DNA of 64,000 bases, taken from the NCBI RefSeq assembly GCF_014698845.1, contig NZ_JACJTV010000001.1:248001-312000 (forward strand), given 5' to 3'. A model generated the notes under the pieces. That model did no database searches, was not told the DNA's origin, and was given only the letters and a program-made list of their open reading frames with translations. Each line of letters begins with the position of its first letter. Within the stretch, counting starts at the first letter, position 1. A program made the position numbers and the translations under genes. Of this stretch, positions 9,291 through 18,283 are shown in pieces. The DNA is from Coleofasciculus sp. FACHB-1120 (GTDB lineage Bacteria; Cyanobacteriota; Cyanobacteriia; Cyanobacteriales; FACHB-T130).

Positions 9291-11477
9291 CTAGGTACTC
9301 AGAACTGATTTAGCCCAGGTGAAGCGAAAGGTTGCTCCTTTCCCTAGCTGAGATTCTACCCAGATGCTTCCGCCTTGGGTTTCAACAATTTTTTTGACGA
9401 GGGTTAGACCGATGCCCGTGTTTTCGACGGTATCGCGGGCTTGTAAAGTCTCAAAGATAGCAAAAACCTTCTCGTGATATTCGGGAGCAATTCCCGGTCC
9501 ATTATCTGCTACGGCAAACTCATAGCAGTTGCCTTGGTCTTCAACAGATATCGTCACTTGTCCCTCGGCTTGGTGGTTGTGTTTAATCGCGTTGCTAATC
9601 AGATTGGCAAACACCTGTTGCAGGGGCAAGCGTTCGGTGCGGAGGGTCGGCATTCCAGGGTTTACGGCGATGGTAAAAGTTGGGGGCGGTGCGAGGGTGT
9701 CAATCACCTCTGCGAGTAGTTTTTCCACATCCACCGATTCCACAGACGCCTTGAGTCGTCCAACGCGAGAATATTGAAGGACGCCATTGATCAGCGCTTC
9801 CATGCGATGGACGCGCGATCGCATTAAATCCATATTGTGCCTAGTTTCTTCACTCAGTTGGTCGGAGATGTCTTCTTCAATCCAAGTGGAGAGATTGGCG
9901 ATCGCTCTCAGGGGTGCTTTGAGGTCGTGGGAGACAATATAGGCAAACTGATCGAGTTCTTGGTTGCGCTTCTCTAGGGCAACATTGGTTTGGGCAAGGA
10001 TAGCACTCAAGCGGGCTAATTCCCCCGCCCGCGATCGCAAATCTTCTTCTGCTTGTTTGCGTTCGGTGATGTCGCTGTTGATTTCCAGGGTTGCTAAAGG
10101 TTCACCCTCATCATCTGTCTGTAATGTCCATCGGCTAGAAACCCGAATCTGGGTACCATCGTGCTTGGTGTCGAGCAGTTCGCCTCTCCAGTACCCGTCG
10201 TGAAAAAACTTTTCATCGATTTCTTCAATATTTGGAGGAAATTCGGTTCTTAGGAGTTCGTGGGCGGTTTGACCGAGGGCTTCTTTCTTCGTCCAGCCAT
10301 ACAGCCGTTCTGCCCCCTGATTCCAATAAGTAATCCGATCGTCGCGATCGCGCACCAAAATCGCGTCATTTGCCAGATCCAGCAGTGTCGCTTGTTTTCG
10401 CAACATTTCCTCAGATTGCTTGCGCTCCGTAATGTCGCGCATAATCCCAATCAACAAGCGCTGATTGTAAGAGTACATTTCGCTAAACGCTAGCTCCATT
10501 GGGAACGTGGTGCCATTTTTGCGCCGTCCCACTGTTTCTTGTAATCGTCGCATTTTGACGGGGTTGTTGCCGCCGACAAAATAGTTGAGCGCCTGGATGC
10601 TATCACCGCTGAATGGGTACGCCACCAATAGTTTCAGGTTCTTGCCAATCGCTTCGGCGGGTTCATACCCAAACATCGAAGCAGCAGCTTGATTAAAAGA
10701 CTCAATATGACCCTGCTCGTTGATGGTGATAATCCCATCCACCACATTGTCTAAAATGGCGTGGATGCGAACGTTACTTTCGCGCAAACCCGTTTGTTGT
10801 GCTGTCAGTTCTCGGTCGAGCTGATCGAACAAATACACCGCTGCCAGCGATCCCAGAAGACCCAGTGTTGCGGTAGCGCTAAGTACGCCAATGGTAATTC
10901 GTTGCTGGTGCTTTAAGTCTCGGCTGCGCTGCTCAAGCAAACGAGCTTCCTCGGCGGAAAACCGGGTAATCTGCCGACGAATGGCATCCATCCTGGTTTT
11001 AGCTTGAGGCTCCCATTGGACAGCGCCAGCATTTGCCTGTTTGGCAGCTCTTATCCGAGCTACATTCTGGTTCATCATGCTGACTTTTTGATCTACCAGC
11101 TTTTGAATCTGCTGGATTCGTTGCAGTTGTTGCGGCTTATCTTTGACGGAATTATCCAGTTCTTGCAGAAATTTAGGAATGGTCGCGATCGCTTCGTTAT
11201 AAGGTTCTAGATATTCTGGACGGCTTGTTAAGGCATAACCCTGCACCCCTGTCTCGGCATCCACCAGCGCTGTGAGCAAGCGATTGGCTTTCAATAGCAC
11301 CTTCTGAGTTTTGTCAACATAATTTTGCGCCATTGCCGTACTGCGTTGCAGCCCAGCAAACACCACCACCGACGTTAAAAGACACATAATCGGGATGGCG
11401 ATGATCAGGGCACCCCGCCGACGCACGGGAAGATCGGACCAGAGAAGGTGTAGGTGGTGAGTTCCAGAAGGAGCCAT
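9291..11477 (-). CDS. CHASE3-PAS-PAS histidine kinase
   Basis: The 728-aa membrane sensor kinase has TM1 at about residues 22-44, an extracytoplasmic CHASE3-type helical domain (45-190, with DAETGVQGYALTSRPEYL), and TM2 at about 194-216. Two PAS domains follow (235-352 and 362-472, each ending DITERKQxEE), then HisKA with VSHDLKAPLRAIANL (His517) and an HATPase (DNGPGI, GIGLTLV). CHASE3 sensors respond to unidentified extracellular or periplasmic cues. From about residue 487 onward it is a near-duplicate of the downstream kinase, including the motif RVHRMEALINGxLQYSRVGR. Both may feed the single Rcp1-like regulator at 5662-6078. It is the first gene of the minus-strand signalling block. Confidence 0.92.
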   Translation of the reverse strand: MAPSGTHHLHLLWSDLPVRRRGALIIAIPIMCLLTSVVVFAGLQRSTAMAQNYVDKTQKVLLKANRLLTALVDAETGVQGYALTSRPEYLEPYNEAIATIPKFLQELDNSVKDKPQQLQRIQQIQKLVDQKVSMMNQNVARIRAAKQANAGAVQWEPQAKTRMDAIRRQITRFSAEEARLLEQRSRDLKHQQRITIGVLSATATLGLLGSLAAVYLFDQLDRELTAQQTGLRESNVRIHAILDNVVDGIITINEQGHIESFNQAAASMFGYEPAEAIGKNLKLLVAYPFSGDSIQALNYFVGGNNPVKMRRLQETVGRRKNGTTFPMELAFSEMYSYNQRLLIGIMRDITERKQSEEMLRKQATLLDLANDAILVRDRDDRITYWNQGAERLYGWTKKEALGQTAHELLRTEFPPNIEEIDEKFFHDGYWRGELLDTKHDGTQIRVSSRWTLQTDDEGEPLATLEINSDITERKQAEEDLRSRAGELARLSAILAQTNVALEKRNQELDQFAYIVSHDLKAPLRAIANLSTWIEEDISDQLSEETRHNMDLMRSRVHRMEALINGVLQYSRVGRLKASVESVDVEKLLAEVIDTLAPPPTFTIAVNPGMPTLRTERLPLQQVFANLISNAIKHNHQAEGQVTISVEDQGNCYEFAVADNGPGIAPEYHEKVFAIFETLQARDTVENTGIGLTLVKKIVETQGGSIWVESQLGKGATFRFTWAKSVLST

Positions 11478-12232
11478 TGCGAGCTTTGACTTTTAGCTTT
11501 TAGGTTAACTAACTTGGTCTTTATCCTAGTGAAAGTGTAGATTTTGGCTGATAACGAGTTAATCTCTTGTGTTGGGGTAGCGATATCGGGACGTTTTACC
11601 AAGTCCCAAGATAACGCAATCCGCTTCAGGGACAAGTACAGCCCTTCCGATAGAGGTGCAACTTAACGAGCTGGCTAGCCTCTGCTTCGGCTCTAGACCA
11701 TTTACCGGAAAGATTCCTTTAAGAAATCCTCAGCCCGGATGATTCTCAGGCAGCCAACCCGGTATACTCATACCAGCGGTAGTTGAACTCTGTGCTGCTC
11801 TTGCTGCCATTGGGGCAATTCAAAAATCTGAAGTTCGACTTCCTACCACGTCTGGTGATTTCGAGCAAGGCATTTCCCCAGCTCAAGAGTCAACTAGCTC
11901 AACGACAGAAACCGCATTGAGCGATCCGGCACAAAGGTAAAATCCAGATGGTTAGTAGTTTATTGCAGTTATCGATCGTACACTCGTACTAAAATTGACC
12001 AATTGCCCAACTATCCCTGAAACAACTGCCTCGCTCAAACTTTAGTTTATGGTTAAGTTCCCCACGTACCAGCTAGTAAAAATATCGTCTCAAAGAGATC
12101 GGGAGGGTATAAATTACTAATACTAGAACACTCAAAGGATGGCAGTAGTATCGACAGGATCGACAACTGCAAAATCTTTAGGAAATCTTTATTTTTAGAA
12201 AGTTCATAGAATTGCAAAGTGTGGAAGAGAAG
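11478..12232. other. Long intergenic region, no supported gene
   Basis: About 755 bases separate the divergent CHASE3 kinase and NarL regulator. A stretch around 11740-11940 on the plus strand is open for about 65 codons without any start codon and reads with protein-like composition before a TAA. It could be a decayed fragment, but nothing recognisable is encoded. The remaining sequence is AT-rich and should hold both promoters. Confidence 0.4.
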
Positions 12233-12955
12233 ATGAGTCAAATTCGCGTCGCTTTAATTGAAGACCACGACCTGACTAGGGTCGGCATCCGGACAGCGCT
12301 GCAACAGCGCGGAGAAATTGAATTTGTTGGCGAAGCCGCCAATGCCACTGAAGGTCTGAAATTACTGGAAACGGCCAAGCCAGATGTGGCGATTGTCGAT
12401 ATTGGGCTGCCCGATATGGACGGAATTGAATTGACAAGGACGTTTAGGGAATGGCAGGCGGCTTCGGAGGATGGGGGTCACACTAAGATATTGGTGTTGA
12501 CTTTACAGGATGACGAAGAAGCCGTACTGGCGGCATTTGCAGCGGGTGCAGATTCCTACTGCATGAAAAACATTAGTTTTGATAAGTTGCTTGAAGCGTT
12601 GCAAGTGACGCACGAAGGCAACGGTTGGATCGATCCAGCGATCGCCCGAGTTGTTTTGCAGCAGACGAGAGCGAGTCAGAGCGGGTTAGATCAAGCCGCC
12701 ATATCCAAAACGGTGATTATCAATGCCACCGAACCAGAATACAGCCAGCTAATTGAAGCTTATCCACTGACGGAACGGGAATTAGAAGTTTTGCAACTGA
12801 TTGTCGAAGGGTGCAGCAATGCAGCGATCGCTGAAAAGCTTTACATCACTGTCGGAACGGTCAAAACCCACGTCCGGAATATTTTGAATAAGCTATGTGC
12901 TGATGACCGCACCCAAGCAGCGGTGCGTGCCCTACGCTCTGGCTTAGTGGGATAA
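12233..12955 (+). CDS. NarL/FixJ-family response regulator
   Basis: The 240-aa transcription factor has a receiver (residues 5-125; Asp in VDIGLPDMDG, Lys in SYCMKNISFDK) joined by a linker to a LuxR-type helix-turn-helix. The C-terminal part YPLTERELEVLQLIVEGCSN, then AAIAEKLYITVGTVKTHV, is the complete HTH signature. The track start at 12212 is a TTG. ATG 12233 is preferred because GGAAGAGA lies correctly ahead of it. It is divergent from the CHASE3 kinase and upstream of the PP2C module, but no kinase is directly paired with it. It would bind DNA as a dimer when phosphorylated. No target sites were identified. Confidence 0.92.
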   Translation: MSQIRVALIEDHDLTRVGIRTALQQRGEIEFVGEAANATEGLKLLETAKPDVAIVDIGLPDMDGIELTRTFREWQAASEDGGHTKILVLTLQDDEEAVLAAFAAGADSYCMKNISFDKLLEALQVTHEGNGWIDPAIARVVLQQTRASQSGLDQAAISKTVIINATEPEYSQLIEAYPLTERELEVLQLIVEGCSNAAIAEKLYITVGTVKTHVRNILNKLCADDRTQAAVRALRSGLVG

Positions 12956-13052
12956 ACACCTTTGGCTGTGGAGGAGCGGGCGTTTGGTATGAGTTGACTT
13001 CTGCTTGGCTTAACATCGGTGAACCCTTGGCATCTGCCACGACCGGGCAGCT

Positions 13053-13097
13053 ATCCTGGTAGCCTCTAATCCTGGCAGCCTCTATCCTGGCAGTTGG
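13053..13097. repeat. Short tandem repeat, about 15 bp x 3
   Basis: Three consecutive copies of atcctggYagcctct (the third diverging after atcctggcag) lie between the NarL regulator and the PP2C gene. There is no coding potential; function unknown. Confidence 0.6.
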
Positions 13098-13304
13098 CCT
13101 GAGTAACAAACCTTATTCAAGGGGCGTCTCACCATGCCCTCAAAGCTGTTATTCTATCGAATCATCAATCAGCAGCATCACAAAAAATAGAAGCGAGAAC
13201 CGGACTTGGTTCTGGGAATGCAAGATGAAGGCAAGGGATGAGCGGTGAAAATCCCCTCAAGCTGTCGATGAATGATCTAATTAAGCGGGAAGCGGAGTGT
13301 GCCG

Positions 13305-15059
13305 ATGAGTCAGGCAGAAGGGAGCAAACTCAAACTGATGGTGGTTGATGACGAGCATGACAACCTAGATTTACTCTATCGGACATTTCGACGAGAATTT
13401 CGCGTCTTCAAAGCTGACAGTGCCTTCAGCGCCATCCAAGTTTTGGACACGGAAGGGGAAATGGCTGTGATTATTTCCGACCAGCGCATGCCCCAAATGA
13501 ATGGAACCGAATTTTTAAGTAAAACAGTTGAACGCTTTCCCGATACCATTCGGATTCTCCTAACCGGCTACACCGATGTCGAAGATTTGGTGGATGCGAT
13601 TAACTCCGGTCAGGTGTTCAAGTACATCACCAAACCCTGGAACCCGGAGAACCTGAAAGCAGTGGTTCAACAAGCCTCGGAAACGTACCGAGTGCTAAAG
13701 CAAAGAACCAACGAACTGCGCCGCGCTTTGCGTCGAGAAGAACTCTTGAATGCGGTGACAACGGCAATTCGGGAGTCGCTGGATTACCAGAGTATGCTGC
13801 AAACCGTTGCCAATACCATTGGAAAAGCTTTTGAGGCGAGCTATTGCGTTTTGCGACCCGTAGAGAGCGATCGCTTAACAAGCGAAGTTTTTTTCTACCC
13901 CACTCCAGATGAGCCGAGCGAGAATCCGGAACCCCTAGTACCCAAATACGACTCAGACTCCTTACTGCAAGCAGCCTTGGAAAGCCGCAAGATCCAACTT
14001 GCCCAAGGCGAACAAGGGGGAACGAGCTACACTCAGTTGGGGGTGCCGTTGATCTTTCAGCAGCAGGTTCTATCAGTTCTCTGCCTCTATCAAGAAAATA
14101 GCGATCGCCTCTGGGCACCCGAAGAAATTCAGCTGATAGAAGGCGTCGCCGAACAAGCCGCTTTGGCGCTTTCTCAGGCGAAACTCTACCAGCGCACGCA
14201 ACAGCAGGCTCAGCAAATGCGTGCCGAACTAGAAGTCGCTCGTCAAATTCAAAATAACCTCCTCCGCCAAAGCTGGCCGGAAGTAGAAGGGATGCAGGTG
14301 CAAGCCTGCTGCGTCGCCGCCAGAGAAGTGGGGGGTGATTTTTTTGAAGTCTATATCCATCCCCAAGGCGATGTTTGGCTGGCAGTCGGAGATGTCTCTG
14401 GGAAAGGCGTCCCAGCCGCTCTATTTATGGCAAGTGCAATTTCTATTCTGCGTCGGGAACTGGCTCAGGAAATTTCTCCGGAGCCGGATGTCGTCATGCG
14501 GAATCTTAACAGCATTATGTCTAACGATCTCGTCAGTACCAACTGCTTTATCACAATGGTACTGGCTCGTTATACCCCAGCCACTCAAGAGCTGGTGTAT
14601 GCCAACGCCGGTCACATCTATCCCTTAGTCTGGTCTAATCAGGAAGTCGTACAACAAAGAACAGCACCGAATTCAGACTCGGCATCGGCACTGGAACCAA
14701 ATTTTCTCAAGACTCGCGGCATCCCTTTGGGAATTTTACCCATCTGGAAAGCCAAGCAGGGGCAATTGACCTTAAAATCAGGTGAAATTCTGCTACTGAC
14801 GAGTGACGGGATTACCGAGGCGACTGTCAATCAAGAAAGTAGCCTTCTGCATACTGCTTCCGAGATCGCGCCGACGACAGAAGGGACTACTGGCAGCTTT
14901 GAAGGTACGAGTAGTATGCTGACACAAGATGGACTTTGGAAACTCGTATGTCTTGAGCCAGTGCCTTTCGATTTGAATAACTTACTAGCGCGGATTCGGG
15001 AACACACCAATAACGTTCAGGAAGACGACCAAACCATACTCTCTCTGGAGGTTCTTTAA
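13305..15059 (+). CDS. REC-GAF-PP2C (SpoIIE-type) phosphatase
   Basis: The 584-aa protein has a receiver (residues 8-125; Asp in ISDQRMPQMNG, Lys in YITKPWNPEN), a linker coiled coil, a GAF domain (about 150-295), then a PPM/SpoIIE phosphatase domain (about 330-584). Metal-binding aspartates are visible in VGGDFFEV, VGDVSGKGVPAALFM and LLTSDGITEA. It should dephosphorylate a serine-phosphorylated anti-sigma antagonist (STAS) when its receiver is phosphorylated. ATG 13305 is chosen over GTG 13299 because GGAG lies 7 bases before it. The next gene, an RsbW-like kinase, begins 4 bp after the stop, so the two are translationally linked. The opposing activities point to a partner-switching circuit. 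Confidence 0.93.
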   Translation: MSQAEGSKLKLMVVDDEHDNLDLLYRTFRREFRVFKADSAFSAIQVLDTEGEMAVIISDQRMPQMNGTEFLSKTVERFPDTIRILLTGYTDVEDLVDAINSGQVFKYITKPWNPENLKAVVQQASETYRVLKQRTNELRRALRREELLNAVTTAIRESLDYQSMLQTVANTIGKAFEASYCVLRPVESDRLTSEVFFYPTPDEPSENPEPLVPKYDSDSLLQAALESRKIQLAQGEQGGTSYTQLGVPLIFQQQVLSVLCLYQENSDRLWAPEEIQLIEGVAEQAALALSQAKLYQRTQQQAQQMRAELEVARQIQNNLLRQSWPEVEGMQVQACCVAAREVGGDFFEVYIHPQGDVWLAVGDVSGKGVPAALFMASAISILRRELAQEISPEPDVVMRNLNSIMSNDLVSTNCFITMVLARYTPATQELVYANAGHIYPLVWSNQEVVQQRTAPNSDSASALEPNFLKTRGIPLGILPIWKAKQGQLTLKSGEILLLTSDGITEATVNQESSLLHTASEIAPTTEGTTGSFEGTSSMLTQDGLWKLVCLEPVPFDLNNLLARIREHTNNVQEDDQTILSLEVL

Positions 15060-15063
15060 GTAC

Positions 15064-15492
15064 ATGAAAACGGAGCTGCACGTACCAAGTGATTTGAAGT
15101 TTTTAACAATTGTTGAAAGCTGGCTACTGGGATGTTTGGAAGTCGAACTGACCGACTCGGTGGATTGGCCTCGTCAATCGAATCGCTTGCGATTGGCTTT
15201 AGTGGAAGCATACTCAAACGTGGTGCGTCATGCTCATAAGGAGCAACCAAATCTGCCTGTGTTAATTCGCCTAGAGCTGAAAAATCGGGATATTGCTCTC
15301 GAAATTTGGGATCATGGTCAGGGATTTGACTTATCAACTTATCTGCCGCCCACCCCGAATGATAAACAGGAAAGCGGTTATGGGTGGCTGATTATGAATC
15401 GGTTGATGGATCGGGTAGAGTATCGCTTACAAGTAAACGGTCGTAACTGTTTAAAGTTAGAAGCGAGTTTACCAGAAGTGACAAAAGCATAG
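15064..15492 (+). CDS. RsbW-like anti-sigma serine kinase / HATPase
   Basis: The 142-aa stand-alone GHKL ATPase has an N-box in LALVEAYSNVVRHAH, a G1 box DHGQGFD, and a glycine-rich lid ending ESGYGWLIMNRLMD. These are the marks of RsbW/SpoIIAB-type anti-sigma kinases rather than of histidine kinases; there is no HisKA domain. It phosphorylates a STAS antagonist or sequesters a target, and is opposed by the PP2C phosphatase 4 bp upstream. No STAS protein or sigma factor is encoded nearby, so the partner is elsewhere in the genome. A hairpin-T terminator follows at 15584-15615. Confidence 0.9.
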   Translation: MKTELHVPSDLKFLTIVESWLLGCLEVELTDSVDWPRQSNRLRLALVEAYSNVVRHAHKEQPNLPVLIRLELKNRDIALEIWDHGQGFDLSTYLPPTPNDKQESGYGWLIMNRLMDRVEYRLQVNGRNCLKLEASLPEVTKA

Positions 15493-15583
15493 CATAGTGG
15501 GATTGATACTTTTTCATCCCATCAGGGGGTCCAAAAGATAGAAACTGTGGAACCAAAGAGAGTTTTTAGCCAGGTATTTGCTG

Positions 15584-15615
15584 ACCTCACGAGCTGGATA
15601 GCCTGAGGTTTTTTT
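15584..15615 (+). terminator. Probable Rho-independent terminator
   Basis: The pair ACCTCA / TGAGGT (15584-15589 with 15604-15609) closes a 14-base loop and runs into seven T residues. It lies 91 bases after the RsbW-like gene and plausibly ends the phosphatase-kinase operon. The rest of 15493-15843 shows no gene. Confidence 0.6.
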
Positions 15616-15843
15616 AATCGCAACCGGCAAATTGATCTAGGCTAGCCGGGTCAATGATGTGGCATTACTTCTTTTTGTTAACACTCTTTTTGTTAAAAGA
15701 AGTTAAGTGAATCTCTATAAGTTTATCGGAAAGTCATAAGTTTTACAAAGGAAAGTTGACTTAATTATGATAAATCGATTCCAAGCTAAACCTGGAATCG
15801 AGGTGATAAATCCTAATCTGACGGCACAATTTAGCGGTGTAAT

Positions 15844-16278
15844 CTAACGGCGCAAATTTAGTAGCTCTTGGGGAGATGCTAATAGTTTGATGCGGGTAAA
15901 AATAATTTGGCGCTGTGGATTGAGGATAAATATCCAGGAGACATTGACGCCAAAAACGGGAGTCTGTACCTTACCGCTAACCTGAATCTGCGTGTTGCCG
16001 TCTTCTAGCGCTTCGGCAATTCCTTCACGGGGAGAGAGGGTCATCCCTTTGGCTTCTGCTTGCAGATAGGATGCGATCGCATCAGGTCCCACCATCGGTG
16101 ACTCAAATGGGGGATTCATTTCCCCATCCTCTGCAAACAAAGCAGCAGTTGCCTCAAAATCGCCTGCATTCATCGTTTCAAAATAGCGCAGGATGACAGG
16201 CTCTGTCATTCCGGCAATATTGAGTTCAGTGGTGGATTCAGATTCGGAATTTAAAAGTAAGTCATCAGCGAGTGTCAT
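15844..16278 (-). CDS. OCP C-terminal domain homologue (CTDH), NTF2-like carotenoid protein
   Basis: The 144-aa protein is an NTF2-like fold matching the C-terminal domain of the orange carotenoid protein throughout: EPVILRYFETMNAGDF, FAEDGEMNPPFESPMVG, QIQVSGKVQTPVFGVNV and LLASPQELLNLRR. The residues equivalent to the carotenoid-contacting Tyr201 and Trp288 of OCP are present (LRYFE and VSWIF). CTDHs bind a ketocarotenoid as dimers, deliver it to helical carotenoid proteins and quench singlet oxygen. No cysteine is present, unlike the clade defined by a disulfide-forming Cys, so it more likely belongs to the Cys-lacking clade (inference). ATG 16278 has AGGA about 7 bases before it and is favoured over 16299. 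No helical carotenoid protein or recovery-protein gene is adjacent. Confidence 0.88.
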   Translation of the reverse strand: MTLADDLLLNSESESTTELNIAGMTEPVILRYFETMNAGDFEATAALFAEDGEMNPPFESPMVGPDAIASYLQAEAKGMTLSPREGIAEALEDGNTQIQVSGKVQTPVFGVNVSWIFILNPQRQIIFTRIKLLASPQELLNLRR

Positions 16279-16466
16279 GGTATTTCCTGCAAACCACACC
16301 GATTAGTATTAAACAAAAAAGCCGGTTCGCACCTGCGCTTCTGGAGGGATTCTTCAGAAATTTCCCGATTTTGTATCTCGTGTAACTGGGGTTTCAACCG
16401 CTTGGAGCAAGATATGAGTATGCTTTCCCAAACCGAAATTCGAGAAACTATAATAATTCGAGTCAG

Positions 16467-17480
16467 ATGCGATCGCCATCGTTGCCTGTGAAAGTACCCG
16501 TCAGTAGTCGCGAAGTGAAGCAGAAAGCCTTGGAGTTGGGATTCCACAAGGCGGGAATCGCGGCTGTAAATGGGGCAGATGCGGAAGTACAGCGGTTACA
16601 GGCGTGGCTGGCACAAGGCTATCAGGCGGATATGGAATGGATGGCGAATCCGAAGCGGCAAGATATCCATCTAGTCATGCCAGAAGTGCGATCGCTGATT
16701 TGTGTTGCCCTTAACTACTACACGCCTCACCAGCGTCCCGAAGGTCAGGAATACGCCAAAATCTCTCGCTATGGCTGGGGACGCGATTATCACAAGATCC
16801 TGCATAAAAAGCTGAAAGCCCTCACCGCTTGGCTACAAGAGCAGGGAGAAGGTATTTCGGCGCGTTCCTATGCGGATACTGGCCCGGTGCAAGATAAAGT
16901 TTGGGCACAGAAAGCTGGAATTGGCTGGATTGCCAAGAATGGAAACGTAATCACGCGCGAGTATGGTTCTTGGGTATTTTTAGGGGAAGTATTGACCAAC
17001 CTCGACTTAACACCTGACTTGCCCCATACTGAACACTGTGGCACTTGCACTCGTTGTCTCGATGCTTGTCCCACGGGTGCAATTACTCAGCCCTTTGTTG
17101 TAGACGCCAATCGGTGCATCGCCTACCACACAATTGAGAATCGAGCTGAAAAGTTACCGGATGTGCTAAGCGAAGCGATGCCATTCGCGAAGCAGGACGA
17201 AGTGCCAGCGATCGCATCTCGTCTGCAAGGCTGGGTTGCTGGTTGCGATATCTGCCAAGATGTTTGCCCTTGGAATCAGCGGTTTGCTCAGCCTACGGAT
17301 GTTGCCGAGTTTCAGCCGTATTCTGGAAATGTAGCTCCGCTTCTAACCGAGTTAGCGGAAATTTCCGATGAAGAGTGGGATCGTCGGTTTCCCGCCTCAG
17401 CGCTGCGGCGGATAAAACCGGAGATGTTGCGGCGCAATGCTAGAGCAAATTTGGAAGCCAAAGCATCACTCGACACCTAA
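16467..17480 (+). CDS. queG: Epoxyqueuosine reductase QueG
   Basis: This 337-aa cytosolic cobalamin- and iron-sulfur-dependent enzyme makes queuosine from epoxyqueuosine at the tRNA wobble position. Visible are the catalytic Asp region [16 protein letters not shown], and two [4Fe-4S] clusters spread over [29 protein letters not shown] and [11 protein letters not shown]. An unusual stretch of roughly 15-18 residues (near [18 protein letters not shown]) sits between NRAE and LQGWVAGCD, where other QueG proteins are shorter. Its DNA is a dispersed-repeat type (17164-17207). The gene is divergent from the CTDH, with about 190 bp between their starts. The family call is certain. Activity of this extended form is inferred from the intact cluster ligands. 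Confidence 0.95.
   Translation: MRSPSLPVKVPVSSREVKQKALELGFHKAGIAAVNGADAEVQRLQAWLAQGYQADMEWMANPKRQDIHLVMPEVRSLICVALNYYTPHQRPEGQEYAKISRYGWGRDYHKILHKKLKALTAWLQEQGEGISARSYADTGPVQDKVWAQKAGIGWIAKNGNVITREYGSWVFLGEVLTNLDLTPDLPHTEHCGTCTRCLDACPTGAITQPFVVDANRCIAYHTIENRAEKLPDVLSEAMPFAKQDEVPAIASRLQGWVAGCDICQDVCPWNQRFAQPTDVAEFQPYSGNVAPLLTELAEISDEEWDRRFPASALRRIKPEMLRRNARANLEAKASLDT
17164..17207. repeat. Dispersed repeat inside queG
   Basis: The sequence gctaagcgaagcgatgccat followed by tcgcgaagcagg resembles the gcgaagcgatgcc family seen between cyanobacterial genes. It is in frame and coincides with the extra residues of QueG. Confidence 0.5.
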
Positions 17481-17546
17481 AATAGGACGAGCAAATAGGC
17501 ACTACACTAGACAAAATTCATCCCAAGTTGAGATACACCCAAAACA

Positions 17547-18197
17547 ATGACCGCAAAAGTCATAATTTTTGATTTTGATGGCACAATTGCTGATAGCCTC
17601 GATGCCGTCGTAAATATTACTAATCGTTTAGCTGTGGAATTCGGATATCAGCCAGCGAATCTAGAAGATATTGAAAAAATTAAAAGCTTAAGTTCTAGGG
17701 AAATTATCCAGTTCTCTGGCGTTTCCATCTTTAAATTACCATTTCTACTTAGGAAAGTTAGAGTAAGATTAAACAATCAGATTCGAGATTTAAAACCTTT
17801 TCCAGGGATTAAAGAAACTTTTACGGAGCTTAAATCTCAAGGAAATCAACTAGGAATCATAACGTCTAATTCTAAAGAAAACGTCACAATTTTTTTAAAG
17901 GAGAATGATTTTATAGGATTGTTTGATTTTATTTATTCAGCCCCAACAATTTTCGGGAAACACAAAGTAATTAATAGTTTTTCTAAAAAACAAAATATTC
18001 AAGCGAGTGAGATGGTTTATGTGGGAGATGAAACAAGAGATATCGAAGCGGCAAGAAAAAGCCGGATAAAAGTAATTTCAGTTAGTTGGGGTTTTAATTC
18101 AAAAGAAGTTTTAGCCAAACATCAACCAGATTTTTTGGTTAACAAACCTAGCGAACTGCTAAAAGTAATAAAAAGCTTACAAGAGCAGGTATTGTAA
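17547..18197 (+). CDS. HAD-superfamily hydrolase, phosphoglycolate-phosphatase-like
   Basis: The 216-aa protein has all HAD motifs: nucleophile and general acid in IFDFDGTIADS, Ser/Thr in GIITSNSKEN, Lys in FGKHKVI and the acidic pair in VYVGDETRDIEAA. The helical cap near residues 18-85 places it in subclass I with Gph/YrfG-like phosphatases. The substrate cannot be told. Base use is clearly more AT-rich than its neighbours (many AAA, ATT, TTT codons), and no HIP1 site is present, hinting at horizontal acquisition. It starts 66 bp after queG on the same strand, with its own short leader. Confidence 0.88.
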   Translation: MTAKVIIFDFDGTIADSLDAVVNITNRLAVEFGYQPANLEDIEKIKSLSSREIIQFSGVSIFKLPFLLRKVRVRLNNQIRDLKPFPGIKETFTELKSQGNQLGIITSNSKENVTIFLKENDFIGLFDFIYSAPTIFGKHKVINSFSKKQNIQASEMVYVGDETRDIEAARKSRIKVISVSWGFNSKEVLAKHQPDFLVNKPSELLKVIKSLQEQVL

Positions 18198-18283
18198 AGC
18201 GGAACGTGTTTTTCTAAAAAAGTGTCAAATAATAGCTAGAATAAAACGCGATCGCTCTACTGTCCTAGCCATATAACTGCTAA

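Noticed and set aside
9111-9308. Short plus-strand frame upstream of a kinase end
   Set aside because: It is formed from a dispersed repeat and overlaps the kinase 3' end.
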